From Lactiplantibacillus mudanjiangensis (lineage in GTDB: Bacteria; Bacillota; Bacilli; Lactobacillales; Lactobacillaceae): a stretch of 64,000 nucleotides of DNA. The position numbers and the translations under genes were made by a program. The stretch is from the NCBI RefSeq assembly GCF_005405385.1, contig NZ_BJDY01000005.1:1-64000 (forward strand). Direction: 5' to 3'. Below the pieces are notes generated by a model. That model was given only the letters and a program-made list of their open reading frames with translations, did no database searches and had not been told where the DNA came from. Below are positions 37,560-47,188 of the stretch, piece after piece. Each line of letters begins with the position of its first letter. Within the stretch, counting starts at the first letter, position 1.

Positions 37560-38447
37560 ATGTCTTTTCCAATACTATTGGGGGTTACCACCCCGACGAA
37601 ACAAGTTTCCATTTGGATGAAACTTGCCGCTAAAATCGATTGGCAACAAATACTCATTAATTTTGGCGGTAAGATTTTAGAAATTATCTTTTTTTGCGTC
37701 TTATTCTGGATCATTGATCGTTTAGGCAAACGGCTCTTGCATCATATCTTTGTCACTAATGCCAATACCAGTCTAACCGCCTCTAATCGGGTTTCAACAA
37801 TCTTTACGTTGGCCCTCAATATCTTTCATTATACAGTGATGTTTTTCGGTATTTATGCCGTCTTATCTGTCCTTGGCGTGCCAGTCGGAACCTTAATTGC
37901 CAGTGCCGGAATCTTCAGTGTGGCGTTAGGTTTAGGGGCTCAAGGCTTTGTAAGCGACATTGTCACTGGCTTCTTCATCTTACTAGAAGATCAAATTGAT
38001 GTTGGCGACTATGTCACGATTGATACCGTTGAGGGGACTGTTTCCGCAATTGGCTTACGCACCACCCAAGTCACTAGCCCAGACGGATCATTAAACTTTA
38101 TTCCTAATCGTAAGATCATGGTCATTAGCAATAAGTCTCGTAACGATATGCGTGTTTTAATCGATTTAGTGATTACCACCAGTACCCCAATCGATCAGTT
38201 GACAACGGCGGTCAAACAAGCCAATCGGACGTTAATTCCACAATATCCGGATATTATTGGTGATCCAGATATTCAAGGGGTGACCACCCAACCAGACGGC
38301 ACACTCGTCTTTCGGGTACAATTCTACGTCAAAAATGGCATGCAGGCCACCATTCAACGTGACTTCTTAGCCGCTTACCTAACCGCAGCTAAACAAGCCG
38401 GCATCACCTTACCATCACCAACACTAAATTTCCATAGTCCTAAATAA
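37560..38447 (+). CDS. Small-conductance mechanosensitive channel (MscS family)
   Basis: 295 residues. Three membrane segments (about 38-60, 82-105, 113-132). The pore helix is ASAGIFSVALGLGAQGFVSD, followed by the beta domain with FFILLEDQIDVGDYV and PNRKIMVISNKSR. It opens under membrane tension to release solutes. Single gene with its own ATG after GAGGGTGACACG. Confidence 0.93.
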   Translation: MSFPILLGVTTPTKQVSIWMKLAAKIDWQQILINFGGKILEIIFFCVLFWIIDRLGKRLLHHIFVTNANTSLTASNRVSTIFTLALNIFHYTVMFFGIYAVLSVLGVPVGTLIASAGIFSVALGLGAQGFVSDIVTGFFILLEDQIDVGDYVTIDTVEGTVSAIGLRTTQVTSPDGSLNFIPNRKIMVISNKSRNDMRVLIDLVITTSTPIDQLTTAVKQANRTLIPQYPDIIGDPDIQGVTTQPDGTLVFRVQFYVKNGMQATIQRDFLAAYLTAAKQAGITLPSPTLNFHSPK

Positions 38448-38748
38448 CTAAAAGTTACTTTTTAGCCATAAGCATCGATATGACAAGTATTCATTGATCA
38501 AAAGTAGACTTACTTGTCACCTACCGTTCGCCCATATTGAGCCGGAACGCTGTGGGCGGACCGGTTCAGCCAGTGATGGCGCCGGCCGTGCAAACATCAT
38601 TAGTCTGGACGGTTTTGCCGGACTTTACGATGTGGACGACTTTTAAGACTAACGGATTTGGCCAGGCTCAAAAGCGAGGTGGAAGCCCGCACTTTGGCTG
38701 GAGCCGGTTCCACAGCCGGCAGAATTACTGGCTGACGTAGGTGGCTAA
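38446..38748 (-). repeat. Mosaic intergenic repeat, copy 1
   Basis: About 300 noncoding bases. One end carries AGTTACTTTTTAGC and ACAAGTATTCATTGATC, then CTACCGTTCGCCC; the other end is GTAGGTGGCTAAT. The inner part (38570-38740) matches copy 3, the outer part matches copy 2. Rich in short GC stems. In inverted orientation to copies 2 and 3. Confidence 0.8.
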
Positions 38749-38765
38749 TTTAACCCTTAAATACG

Positions 38766-38815
38766 AAAAAGATGACCGCTATTTGCTATTACAGCAAGTA
38801 GCGGTCATCTTTTAG
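38766..38815. terminator. Bidirectional terminator
   Basis: AAAGATGACCGCTA pairs with TAGCGGTCATCTTT around a loop that has its own small stem; A/T runs on both sides. Likely ends the deacetylase operon and possibly the MscS transcript. Confidence 0.8.
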
Positions 38816-38822
38816 TGATGCG

Positions 38823-39974
38823 TTATTTTTGTAATTCATTTCGATGCGTCAAAAAGCCATTCATGGCATTAACACCAGCCATAATTGCACTGGTATCAGG
38901 CACCATGTGTTCTGAATGTAAGGAATAAGGGCTATCCACCCCTAACCAAAACATCGTCCCAGGAATTTGTTGAATCAAATAACCGAAATCTTCACCCGTC
39001 ATTGCTGGCTGAGTTTCGATGAAGTTTACATCGTCTTTAGCCTGCATATAATCAATGAAGTCGGCGGTAATTGCGTCATTATTTTCAACGGGATAATAGC
39101 CGCCTTGATGCAAGGTTAAATCAATATTGCAATCATAGGCCAACGCAATCCCTTCAGTAATAGTCCGTACCCGCCGTTGGATATGCGCGTTCATCTCTTG
39201 GGTCAATGCCCGGATCGTCCCATCAATTTGGGCTTCACCCGCAATGACATTACCAATCGTGCCGGCCGTAAAATGACCTAAAGTGACCACACCACTTTGA
39301 ATCGGATCAACATTACGCGACACAATCGTTTGTAATTGTTGGACCAACGCTGAACCAGCGACAACCATATCATTGGCATTGTGTGGAAAAGCCGCATGAC
39401 CACTCTTCCCCGTCAAATGCGCATGAATTTCACACGTTCCGGCAAACAACGTCCCTAACCGACAGCCAATGGCGCCAGCCGGTAAGTCCGGATTATCATG
39501 AAAGGCAAAAATTTCATCAGGCATCCAATCATCCAGTGCCCCACTCTCATAGAGCCGTTTCCCACCAGACGCATTTTCTTCAGCCGGTTGAAAAAGGAAA
39601 ATCATATCCGTTTCCGGTTGATTTTCAGCAAAGTAACTGAGAATGCCTAACGCCACTGTCATATGAATATCATGACCACATGCATGCATTTTACCCGGAT
39701 GCTTAGAAGCAAATGGTAAGTCGGTCGCCTCAGTGACTGGTAAGCCATCAATATCGGTCCGATAACCGATCCGATAATCATGTTTGTGCCCACTGACTTT
39801 AACCAAAAGCGCCGTTGGCACAGCTGCCACTTTTTTGACAGTCAAAAAGTCTTGTGGCATTTGACTAATCAGTTGTAGCAAATAGGCTTGGGTTTCATGT
39901 TCTTCTAATCCCAATTCAGGAATCTGATGAAGATGTTGATAGATTGGAATCAGCTCTGCTTGTTGTAACGCCAT
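38823..39974 (-). CDS. N-acetyldiaminopimelate deacetylase (M20 family)
   Basis: 383 residues. M20 peptidase pattern: YRTDIDGLPV, KMHACGHDIHMTVALG (metal His, Asp), FQPAEENASGGKRL (Glu pair), and C-terminal MTGEDFGYLI and HSEHMVPD. Next to dapH, so it most likely removes acetyl from N-acetyl-LL-diaminopimelate in the acetylase branch of lysine and mDAP synthesis. Confidence 0.9.
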   Translation of the reverse strand: MALQQAELIPIYQHLHQIPELGLEEHETQAYLLQLISQMPQDFLTVKKVAAVPTALLVKVSGHKHDYRIGYRTDIDGLPVTEATDLPFASKHPGKMHACGHDIHMTVALGILSYFAENQPETDMIFLFQPAEENASGGKRLYESGALDDWMPDEIFAFHDNPDLPAGAIGCRLGTLFAGTCEIHAHLTGKSGHAAFPHNANDMVVAGSALVQQLQTIVSRNVDPIQSGVVTLGHFTAGTIGNVIAGEAQIDGTIRALTQEMNAHIQRRVRTITEGIALAYDCNIDLTLHQGGYYPVENNDAITADFIDYMQAKDDVNFIETQPAMTGEDFGYLIQQIPGTMFWLGVDSPYSLHSEHMVPDTSAIMAGVNAMNGFLTHRNELQK

Positions 39975-39991
39975 TGATGATTCCTCCCGTC

Positions 39992-40702
39992 CTAAAGTTG
40001 ACGCAAGGCGGACATTAATTCAGTCTTGTCTTTCGTCTTGTCATCGATATCTTTGAGTTTCCGAGCAGGGGTCCCACCGACAACAGTATAAGGCGCCACA
40101 TCATCTAAGACAACCGCACCGGCACCTACAACGGCACCTTTACCAACGTGCACGCCTTCAACAACGACTGCATTGGCACCAACTAACACATCGTCATCAA
40201 TCCGGACAGGATCAGCCGAAGGTGGTTCTACCACACCAGCTAACACGGCACCGGCACCAATATGACAGTTGTTTCCAACTAACGCCCGGCCACCTAAAAC
40301 GGCACCCATATCAATCATTGTGCCACTACCAATTTCGGCACCAATATTAATCACGGCACCCATCATGATGACTGCATTGTCACCAATCAAGACTTGGTCA
40401 CGAATCGTTGCGCCTGGTTCAATCCGTGCATTGTATTGTTTTAAGTCAGTCATTGGCACTGCTGAATTACGAGCGCCATTTTCTAATTCAGTATCTTCAA
40501 TCTTATCGGCATTTGCCTTTAAGAATGGTTCAACATCATTCCAATCGCCAAATAAAACGCCGGCGTTACCGCTGAAGAACGTTTTAATGCCAGCTGGAAC
40601 GTCTAATTGGTCAAGTTGACCTTTCACGTAAACTTTCACTGGGGTTTTTTTCTTTGCATTCCCAATGTAATTAATAATTGATTGTGCATCTAATTTTGCC
40701 AT
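39992..40702 (-). CDS. dapH: Tetrahydrodipicolinate N-acetyltransferase
   Basis: 236 residues from ATG 40702, the family's normal length. An N-terminal helical domain (about 1-85) precedes a left-handed beta helix of hexapeptide repeats (about 90-225: [40 protein letters not shown]). Acetylates tetrahydrodipicolinate. Located 17 bases upstream of the deacetylase; together they feed mDAP to peptidoglycan. Confidence 0.95.
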   Translation of the reverse strand: MAKLDAQSIINYIGNAKKKTPVKVYVKGQLDQLDVPAGIKTFFSGNAGVLFGDWNDVEPFLKANADKIEDTELENGARNSAVPMTDLKQYNARIEPGATIRDQVLIGDNAVIMMGAVINIGAEIGSGTMIDMGAVLGGRALVGNNCHIGAGAVLAGVVEPPSADPVRIDDDVLVGANAVVVEGVHVGKGAVVGAGAVVLDDVAPYTVVGGTPARKLKDIDDKTKDKTELMSALRQL

Positions 40703-40722
40703 TAAGACAGCCTCCATATAAG

Positions 40723-41214
40723 TTATTTAGCTATTGAGCTATTGGAAAAATCCTTCTCAATCATATCATATTGTCTCCCAATTTCGTGCGTTAGGAAGTT
40801 AAAACTCTTCATAAACTCGCGCCGCGTAATGATCCCCTCAAACATATTAGCTGAATCGACGACCGGTACAAACGGATTATCCACCATTAAGTGAAGTGTC
40901 TCCTCAACATCCCCCACTGATTGCACCGTTCTAATATCAGTATCCATAACCTCACTCACCCGACATTGCATTAAAATATCGGTGTTTAGTTGGTCAAAGC
41001 CCAACATTTTTTCGGTAATCAGTGGTAATGAGACTAACCCTTCAAAATGACCGGCGTGATCCAGCACCGGAATCCGCGAATACTTAATCTTCGTCAAAAC
41101 TAAAAAGGCATGGTACAAGTTATTATCAGTTTGAACGTTGGCCACAATGTCAGCTGGAATTAAATAATGGTCGGCATTGCGCAGCAACATCTCTTCAACT
41201 GGTTTAATTAGCAT
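40723..41214 (-). CDS. CBS-pair protein, CbpB/DarB-like
   Basis: 163 residues from ATG 41214 behind AAGGAGG. Two CBS domains (about 20-75 and 88-145: [56 protein letters not shown]). Small stand-alone CBS proteins of this build (DarB in Bacillus, CbpB in Listeria) bind cyclic di-AMP and adjust Rel and pyruvate carboxylase. Here it heads the dap operon, a usual place in lactobacilli. Confidence 0.82.
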   Translation of the reverse strand: MLIKPVEEMLLRNADHYLIPADIVANVQTDNNLYHAFLVLTKIKYSRIPVLDHAGHFEGLVSLPLITEKMLGFDQLNTDILMQCRVSEVMDTDIRTVQSVGDVEETLHLMVDNPFVPVVDSANMFEGIITRREFMKSFNFLTHEIGRQYDMIEKDFSNSSIAK

Positions 41215-41283
41215 CGTCCAAAATTCCTCCTTGCGTATCACTCATATTAACCATTCTACCTGAAAGCGGTCTCGATGCGTGTT

Positions 41284-41802
41284 TTAATACTCAAAATGAA
41301 ATTTTAGCGTGGGTACTGGTTGTTGTTGGCGATCATAATACTGAACATCAATTGCGGTATCGTTCGTTTCAACGATCGCATATGTCCCGCCGATTCGAGC
41401 AAACTCTCCCCGTGGATAACTAATACTCCCGGGGTTTAAGCATAGGATGCCATCATGTCGTTCCACACCTAATTGATGCGTATGCCCAAAGAAAGCCAGC
41501 TGGGCGTGATGTTGTTGCGCATTAGCTAATAAATGGTCTAATGAAAAGTTAACCCCGACCAAATGTCCATGAGTCATATAAACCGTCGTATCAGCCACGG
41601 TTTGGACGACTTCTTCTGGTAGCTGACTGTCAAAGTCCATATTGCCTTGAACAACCGCCATTTGTTTAAAAACGTCATCATCGACCGTTAATTCAGAATC
41701 ACCACAGTGAAAGAAAGCATCGACTTTGCCTTGATACGCCGCTAAAAGATCACCTAAAATTTGCCGATCACCATGACTGTCACTGACAACTAAACATTTC
41801 AT
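41284..41802 (-). CDS. YfcE-type metallophosphoesterase
   Basis: 172 residues from ATG 41802, overlapping the rdgB stop. Motifs of calcineurin-like enzymes: VVSDSHGD, FFHCGDSE, VQGNMD, MTHGH and GHTHQLG. Manganese-type phosphodiesterase of unknown natural substrate. Lies in the murI-rdgB-yfcE operon found across Firmicutes. Confidence 0.9.
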   Translation of the reverse strand: MKCLVVSDSHGDRQILGDLLAAYQGKVDAFFHCGDSELTVDDDVFKQMAVVQGNMDFDSQLPEEVVQTVADTTVYMTHGHLVGVNFSLDHLLANAQQHHAQLAFFGHTHQLGVERHDGILCLNPGSISYPRGEFARIGGTYAIVETNDTAIDVQYYDRQQQPVPTLKFHFEY

Positions 41803-42407
41803 TAAGCTTCCCACCATTCTTCAAATTTTGGCATCAATTGACGTAACGCCGCGCCACGATGGCTAATTGAATTCTTCTGGGCATCCGTTAATTGTGCAAG
41901 TGACTTTTGAAACTGGTCTGACCAAAATAGCGGATCATAGCCAAAGCCGTTGTCCCCACGTGGGGCAATTAAAATTCGTCCTTTAAGTTCACCATCAACG
42001 ACTAACTTTTGACCAGTTGGTTTTAACGCCACCAACGTGGTATGAAAAGTGGCCGTTCGCTTAGCTTCTGGGACACCACCTAAATTCGCTAATAACTTAG
42101 CGTTATTGGCCGCGTCATTGTGGTCACCAGCATACCGAGCCGACAAAACACCAGGGTCGCCATGTAAGGCATCCACCATTAAGCCAGAATCATCCGCAAT
42201 GGCGGGTAAGCCCGTGGCATCGACCACGGCCTGCGCCTTAGTTAACGCATTTTCTTCAAAAGTAATCCCATTTTCGACAATTTCTGGAATCTCAGGGAAA
42301 TCAGCTAACGTTTTAATCGTTAAGCCGTATGGGTGTAACATTTCGGCAAATTCCCGCGCTTTGCCGGGATTATTGGTCGCAATAATTAAAGTTTGTGGTT
42401 CAGTCAT
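41802..42407 (-). CDS. rdgB: dITP/XTP pyrophosphatase (RdgB/HAM1)
   Basis: 201 residues from ATG 42407 (GTG 42416 adds three). Family motifs: IIATNNPGKAREFAEML, ADDSGLMVDALHGDPGVLSA, and PRGDNGFGYDPLFW. Cleans the nucleotide pool of deaminated purines. Overlaps murI. Confidence 0.95.
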   Translation of the reverse strand: MTEPQTLIIATNNPGKAREFAEMLHPYGLTIKTLADFPEIPEIVENGITFEENALTKAQAVVDATGLPAIADDSGLMVDALHGDPGVLSARYAGDHNDAANNAKLLANLGGVPEAKRTATFHTTLVALKPTGQKLVVDGELKGRILIAPRGDNGFGYDPLFWSDQFQKSLAQLTDAQKNSISHRGAALRQLMPKFEEWWEA

Positions 42408-43221
42408 TACTTTCACCGCCTAAATCAATATGAGTTGCTTGAAAATCAGGTTGATCGAGCCAATCACGCGCAATGGTCGCAAATGCGGTGGCCGATCCAG
42501 TTGTTTGAAAACGATCAGGATAGTACTTGGTGGCACTCGTGTTGGCAATATCTAAATAATCTAACATAAAGGAAACCCCGTTCACCGTCTCAGCGCCTGA
42601 GTCAATCAAGGTGACATCGGGACCGACTACATTTTGAATCAATGGTCGTAGTAATGGATAATGTGTACAGCCTAAGACCAAGGTATCAATACCGGTTCCC
42701 TTCAATGGCCGTAATGATTCTGCGACCACCCGTTTGGCTACGGTTGAACGATACTCGTTTGACTCCACTAATGGCACAAACTTGGGACAAGCTAGCGAAA
42801 ATACTTTGGCATCGGGATCTTTAGTCATAATCGCCTCGCGATAGGCATTGCTTTTAATCGTGCCTTCCGTCGCAATCACGCCAATCCGATGATTCTTTGA
42901 GGCTTTAATCGCCGCCCGCGACCCCGGTGAAATCACACCAATGACTGGAATAGCCAGTTTTCGCCGCAAATCCGGTAATGCCGCCGCCGTAGCCGTATTA
43001 CAAGCAATGACTAACATCTTAATGTCTTGTCGAAGCAAGTAATTCGCCATCTGCCAACTAAACGTCTTAACTTGTTCACTAGGACGCGGACCATAAGGAA
43101 GTCGCGCCTGATCACCAATAAAGGTCACCGTTTCACGTGGCAGTTGCTTGATGGCTTGTTTAACCACCGTTAAGCCGCCAACGCCAGAATCCATAAAACC
43201 AATTGCATGTTCATCTGCCAT
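42400..43221 (-). CDS. murI: Glutamate racemase
   Basis: 273 residues. Both catalytic cysteines are seen: VIACNTATAAAL (about 74) and VLGCTHYPLLRP (about 186), with DSGVGGLTV at the start. Makes D-glutamate for peptidoglycan. First gene of the murI-rdgB-yfcE operon. Confidence 0.96.
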   Translation of the reverse strand: MADEHAIGFMDSGVGGLTVVKQAIKQLPRETVTFIGDQARLPYGPRPSEQVKTFSWQMANYLLRQDIKMLVIACNTATAAALPDLRRKLAIPVIGVISPGSRAAIKASKNHRIGVIATEGTIKSNAYREAIMTKDPDAKVFSLACPKFVPLVESNEYRSTVAKRVVAESLRPLKGTGIDTLVLGCTHYPLLRPLIQNVVGPDVTLIDSGAETVNGVSFMLDYLDIANTSATKYYPDRFQTTGSATAFATIARDWLDQPDFQATHIDLGGESND

Positions 43222-43421
43222 TATTTTACGCTCCGTTCACTTAATTCTGAACCTTAATTATCGCCTTTTTTGAAACTGATTTCAAGCGACGGCTTACTGC
43301 CAATATTTCGTTAAATTTTAATTTAAATTGGAAAAAGTTCCGCCCCGACGCTGAAACAAGGTATAATAATGAGTATTAAGCGGCAAAAAACGCTGCGATT
43401 TTACATCGGAAAGGATCTATC

Positions 43422-43934
43422 ATGACGAACGCCTTTTATTCTCAATTTGCAGCTAACTCAGTCAAGACTTCCGTTTTAAGCGTTGAAATCTTGCGGGACG
43501 CTTTGCTCCCACGCCTCCTCGGTGATGACAGTAGTGGGATTCTTTACTGGGCTGGTAAAGATCTCGCCCGCCAATTCCCGATCGCTAGTAATGACGACCT
43601 TTGTACCTTCGTTGAACAAGCTGGCTGGGGCCATCTTGTTGTGACTAGCGAAACAAACAACTTACTCACTTATGAGCTCACCGGCGAACCAGTCGCTCGT
43701 CGTAACGCGGCTGTTAAGGAACCTGACTACATGCTAGAAACTGGTTTCTTAGCTGAACAAGCTGCTCAACGGTTTAACTGCGTCAGTGAAGCCAAAATCA
43801 CGGCCAGCAAACGACTCAAGATTCAAATTGCAGTCACGGTTGATCATAATCAAGCTTTGACGAACCATGACCCCGCGACACCCATTGAGGTCGTGCGGCC
43901 TCAAGTTACGGATGATACTGAACAAACCGACTAA
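43422..43934 (+). CDS. YslB-like protein (DUF2507)
   Basis: 170 residues. DUF2507 pattern: LRDALLPRLLGDDSSGILYW-like N-terminal part with the WAGKDLARQFP segment, and YMLETGFLAEQAAQRFN. A small V4R-like fold protein of unknown role, common in bacilli and lactobacilli. Divergent from murI. Confidence 0.88.
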   Translation: MTNAFYSQFAANSVKTSVLSVEILRDALLPRLLGDDSSGILYWAGKDLARQFPIASNDDLCTFVEQAGWGHLVVTSETNNLLTYELTGEPVARRNAAVKEPDYMLETGFLAEQAAQRFNCVSEAKITASKRLKIQIAVTVDHNQALTNHDPATPIEVVRPQVTDDTEQTD

Positions 43935-43935
43935 A

Positions 43936-43966
43936 AAAACGACCCCCAAATGGAGGTCGTTTTTTT
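43936..43966. terminator. Bidirectional terminator between yslB-like gene and trxA
   Basis: AACGACC pairs with GGTCGTT with A runs to the left and seven T to the right; works for both convergent genes. Confidence 0.9.
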
Positions 43967-43969
43967 GAA

Positions 43970-44287
43970 TTAATCAGCTAAATATTGATCTAGCGTCTTT
44001 TTAATTTGTTCTTTGGAATGGTAACCAACCAAAGTATCAACCACTTCACCGTCTTTTTTAACTAATAAAGTTGGGATACTCATGATGCCGAAGCTGCTAG
44101 CCGTTTCTGGGTTAGCATCCACGTCCATCTTGTTAAAGGTGACTTGGCTACCCATTTCACTGTCTAATTGTTCAACGACTGGTGATTGCATCCGACAAGG
44201 ACCACACCAAGTTGCCCAAAAATCAGTCAAAGTGACCCCTTTAGCAGTATCGCTTTCAAACGTCTTATCTGTAGTTGCTACGACCAT
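43970..44287 (-). CDS. trxA: Thioredoxin
   Basis: 105 residues from ATG 44287 (GAGGAGG 9 bases upstream); the open frame upstream is not coding. Active site WCGPC in TDFWATWCGPCRMQSP and cis-Pro in MSIPTLLVKK. General disulfide reductant. Follows mutS2, as in other lactobacilli. Confidence 0.95.
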   Translation of the reverse strand: MVVATTDKTFESDTAKGVTLTDFWATWCGPCRMQSPVVEQLDSEMGSQVTFNKMDVDANPETASSFGIMSIPTLLVKKDGEVVDTLVGYHSKEQIKKTLDQYLAD

Positions 44288-44381
44288 TTCGATCGGCCTC
44301 CTCATATTTTGACTATTTACTAATAGTAAGTATATCAGTTTCACTTTAAAGCACAACTTTTTCGCTCGCCTACAATTTAAT

Positions 44382-46745
44382 CTATTTAAATTGGACTTCA
44401 GTTGCCCCGTTACCACCATGATTAGGCGCTGCAAAATGGAAGGACTTGACTTGGCGATTACCTTGCAAATATTCGGTAATCCCTTGCCGCAATGCCCCCG
44501 TCCCTTTCCCATGCACAATCGTCACGGATGGATAACCGGCTAAGAGGGCTGCATCGATATAGCGATCAACTTGCATCATCGCATCTTCATACCGCACACC
44601 TCGTAAATCCAGATTAGGCGAGACGTGGCTGGCATTGGCACTTTGAACCGTTGCTCGTGCGCGCTTTGGTTCCGCTTCGGCTTGAGTGCGTTCCATATCG
44701 GCTTCATTGATTTTCATCTTCAAAATACCGAGTTGAACTTCCCAAGCGTGGTTACCCATTTTCTGAACCAAGACACCACGTTGCCCATAAGATTTGACCA
44801 ACACATCGTCACCTTTGTGGAAGTCTTGCTTAGCTTTGGCACGCCGCAATACCCGATTCTTTTTGAGTTTAGGCTGTTGTTCTAAGGCGTTTAACGCCCC
44901 TTTAGCATCGATCAACTCATTTTCCTTGATGTTGGCCCCAGTAGCTAATTGCTTCTTACGTAAGTCACTAATAATGGCATCAGCTTGCGTCTTGCTCTTT
45001 TCAACAATGGCATTAGCTTCAACCTTAGCCTCTTCCATTAATTGATCTTTTTGTTGTTGGTAAGCGTTGAATTCACTCTTCAATTGCTTATGCAATTTTT
45101 CAGAGTCTTCAACTTCAGCCTTCAGTTGAATTTGGGCATCTTCAACTTGCTTGCGTTTAGTCACTAAGTCCGCGATCATCGCATTCAAATCTTGACTATC
45201 CGTATCCGTTAACGACCGCGCTTGATCGACAATGGCTTGAGGAATACCTAACCGTTGTGCAATATCTAGCGCATTACTTCGTCCAGGAATCCCCACTAAT
45301 AAGCGATACGTTGGTTTTAACGTGGCTTCATCAAATTCCATGCTAGCGTTGATCGTTTCAGGACGATTAAACCCATAAGCCTTCAATTCAGGATAGTGGG
45401 TCGTCGCCACGACTTGGGTGCCATGCCCACCAATCGCATCCAAGATGGCAATCGCTAATGCGGCCCCTTCTTGCGGATCGGTCCCGGCACCTAATTCATC
45501 GACTAAGACTAAACTATGGTCATCGATTTGCTTCAAGAAACTTTCAATGTTTTCCATATGTGACGAGAACGTACTTAAGTTTTGTTCAATTGATTGTTCA
45601 TCACCAATATCGGCAAAAATCTCATGATAAATCGCAATCCGACTCCCCATGTCAACTGGAATAAATAAGCCAGATTGACCCATTAATTGAAGAAGTCCAA
45701 GGGTTTTTAATGTGATGGTTTTCCCACCAGTATTAGGCCCAGTAATGACAATCGCTTGATAGTCTGTCCCTAACGCAATATCGTTAGCAACGACTTTCTT
45801 TTGATCGATTAATGGATGCCGCGCTTGTCGCAATAAGACTTCATTAGTCGTTGACACCGCTGGTTCATTGGCATGCATTGCCCGCGCGTAACGGGCTTTA
45901 GCGTTGATAAAATCAAAATGACCTAAGATCGCCGCATTTTCTAGGATCTCATCTTGATAAGGCGCAATCAAATTAGATAATTCTTCTAAAATGCGTTGTT
46001 CTTCTTGTTTTTCAGCCACTTGATTTTGACGCAAACGGTCATTTAGTGCCATTACTGCTTGAGGTTCGATGAATAACGTTTGCCCACTAGCACTTTGGTC
46101 ATGGACAATCCCACCAAAACGACCACGATTCTCGGCTTTTACCGGAATGACATACCGATCATTACGAATGGTAATAATCGGATCACTCAAATACTTAGCT
46201 TCTTTACCATGAGTATAACGTTCCATCCGTGACCGAATTTCGCCCTCAGTTTTACTGATATGGCTGCGAATACTTGCTAATTCTGGTGACGCATTATCCG
46301 TGATATGCCCGTCACCTTCAATAGCAGTCGCTAAGCGTTTAGTGACTTCTGGTAACGTCACTAACGTTTGAACTTCATCAAATAAATGACGGATATCATT
46401 TTCTGGCGCATCGGCTAAAAGTTCTTCAAAGAAGCGGGTAATTGCCCGTGTCGTCTTTAAGACCCGACCGACTTGGCCGAGTTCACTTCCATTCAAGGTC
46501 GCGCCGATCGCTAAACGCTTCATGTGTGGCGTAATATCCGCTAATCGGGCGACTGGAATACCACCCTTTAGGCGGTACACCTCAACGCCGTCGTTGGTTT
46601 CGTCCAACGCATATTGAACTTCTGCCAGCGTCGTCATTGGCTGCAAGGCACTTAATTCTTTTTGACCAGCCGCTGACACCAAATATGGTGCCAATTGCTG
46701 TTTAACTTGTTGATATTCTAATGTTGCTAATACTTTGGGATTCAA
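44382..46745 (-). CDS. mutS2: MutS2 / RqcU, ribosome rescue and anti-recombination ATPase
   Basis: 787 residues, complete. Walker A GPNTGGKTITL (about 333), FADIGDEQSIEQNLSTFSSH, LVDELGAGTDPQEGAALA, then coiled coil, KOW-like part and a C-terminal Smr domain (about 712-787: LDLRGVRYEDAMMQ, IVHGKGTGALR). Family work shows binding to collided ribosomes and suppression of recombination. Lies between zapA and trxA. Confidence 0.96.
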   Translation of the reverse strand: MNPKVLATLEYQQVKQQLAPYLVSAAGQKELSALQPMTTLAEVQYALDETNDGVEVYRLKGGIPVARLADITPHMKRLAIGATLNGSELGQVGRVLKTTRAITRFFEELLADAPENDIRHLFDEVQTLVTLPEVTKRLATAIEGDGHITDNASPELASIRSHISKTEGEIRSRMERYTHGKEAKYLSDPIITIRNDRYVIPVKAENRGRFGGIVHDQSASGQTLFIEPQAVMALNDRLRQNQVAEKQEEQRILEELSNLIAPYQDEILENAAILGHFDFINAKARYARAMHANEPAVSTTNEVLLRQARHPLIDQKKVVANDIALGTDYQAIVITGPNTGGKTITLKTLGLLQLMGQSGLFIPVDMGSRIAIYHEIFADIGDEQSIEQNLSTFSSHMENIESFLKQIDDHSLVLVDELGAGTDPQEGAALAIAILDAIGGHGTQVVATTHYPELKAYGFNRPETINASMEFDEATLKPTYRLLVGIPGRSNALDIAQRLGIPQAIVDQARSLTDTDSQDLNAMIADLVTKRKQVEDAQIQLKAEVEDSEKLHKQLKSEFNAYQQQKDQLMEEAKVEANAIVEKSKTQADAIISDLRKKQLATGANIKENELIDAKGALNALEQQPKLKKNRVLRRAKAKQDFHKGDDVLVKSYGQRGVLVQKMGNHAWEVQLGILKMKINEADMERTQAEAEPKRARATVQSANASHVSPNLDLRGVRYEDAMMQVDRYIDAALLAGYPSVTIVHGKGTGALRQGITEYLQGNRQVKSFHFAAPNHGGNGATEVQFK

Positions 46746-46782
46746 GACTAACCCTCCCCGATTGACTGAAACTGTGTGAGCA

Positions 46783-46812
46783 AAAAAAATGACGCTTAAG
46801 CTTCAGCATCAT
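46783..46812 (-). terminator. Terminator at the 3' end of zapA
   Basis: ATGATGC pairs with GCGTCAT over a 10-base loop, followed by eight T on the minus strand. The upper stem lies within the last zapA codons. Confidence 0.7.
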
Positions 46813-47047
46813 TAGCTTGCATTTTTAACAGTTCCGCTTGTTTATCTACCTGATCTGAAATCGCGTTAAAGGCCAATAAAATGGCGATTTGTTCACTCGT
46901 TAAGTCTGGTGATAATTTTTTTAACGTTGCAATTTGTTCATTCATCATGTTCGTCACCGTTTGCATGTGACGATCGGAGGCACTTCCGATAATCGTATAA
47001 TCGTGCCCGTCAATTTCCGCTTTAAAGCGGCGTTTGCTGGCTGCCAT
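46796..47047 (-). CDS. zapA: Cell division protein ZapA
   Basis: 83 residues. Compact head (FKAEIDGHDYTIIGSASDRH) and a coiled-coil tail. Stabilises FtsZ bundles at midcell. Position before mutS2 matches other Firmicutes. Confidence 0.9.
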   Translation of the reverse strand: MAASKRRFKAEIDGHDYTIIGSASDRHMQTVTNMMNEQIATLKKLSPDLTSEQIAILLAFNAISDQVDKQAELLKMQANDAEA

Positions 47048-47145
47048 GGTCCGTTCAGCTCCTTTTCAATAACAGTTAATATTTTAGCATGTTGGCAGGG
47101 TTTATGCGACTTTTGGGGACTAAATTAGGAGTTAATGCCAAAACA

Positions 47146-47185
47146 GAAGGTGAAATTTATCAGTTATCAGATAAGTTTCACCTTC
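47146..47185 (-). terminator. Terminator of the second serine hydrolase
   Basis: GAAGGTGAAACTTATC pairs with GATAAATTTCACCTTC (one mismatch) followed by TGTTTT on the minus strand. Confidence 0.75.
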
Positions 47186-47188
47186 CAT

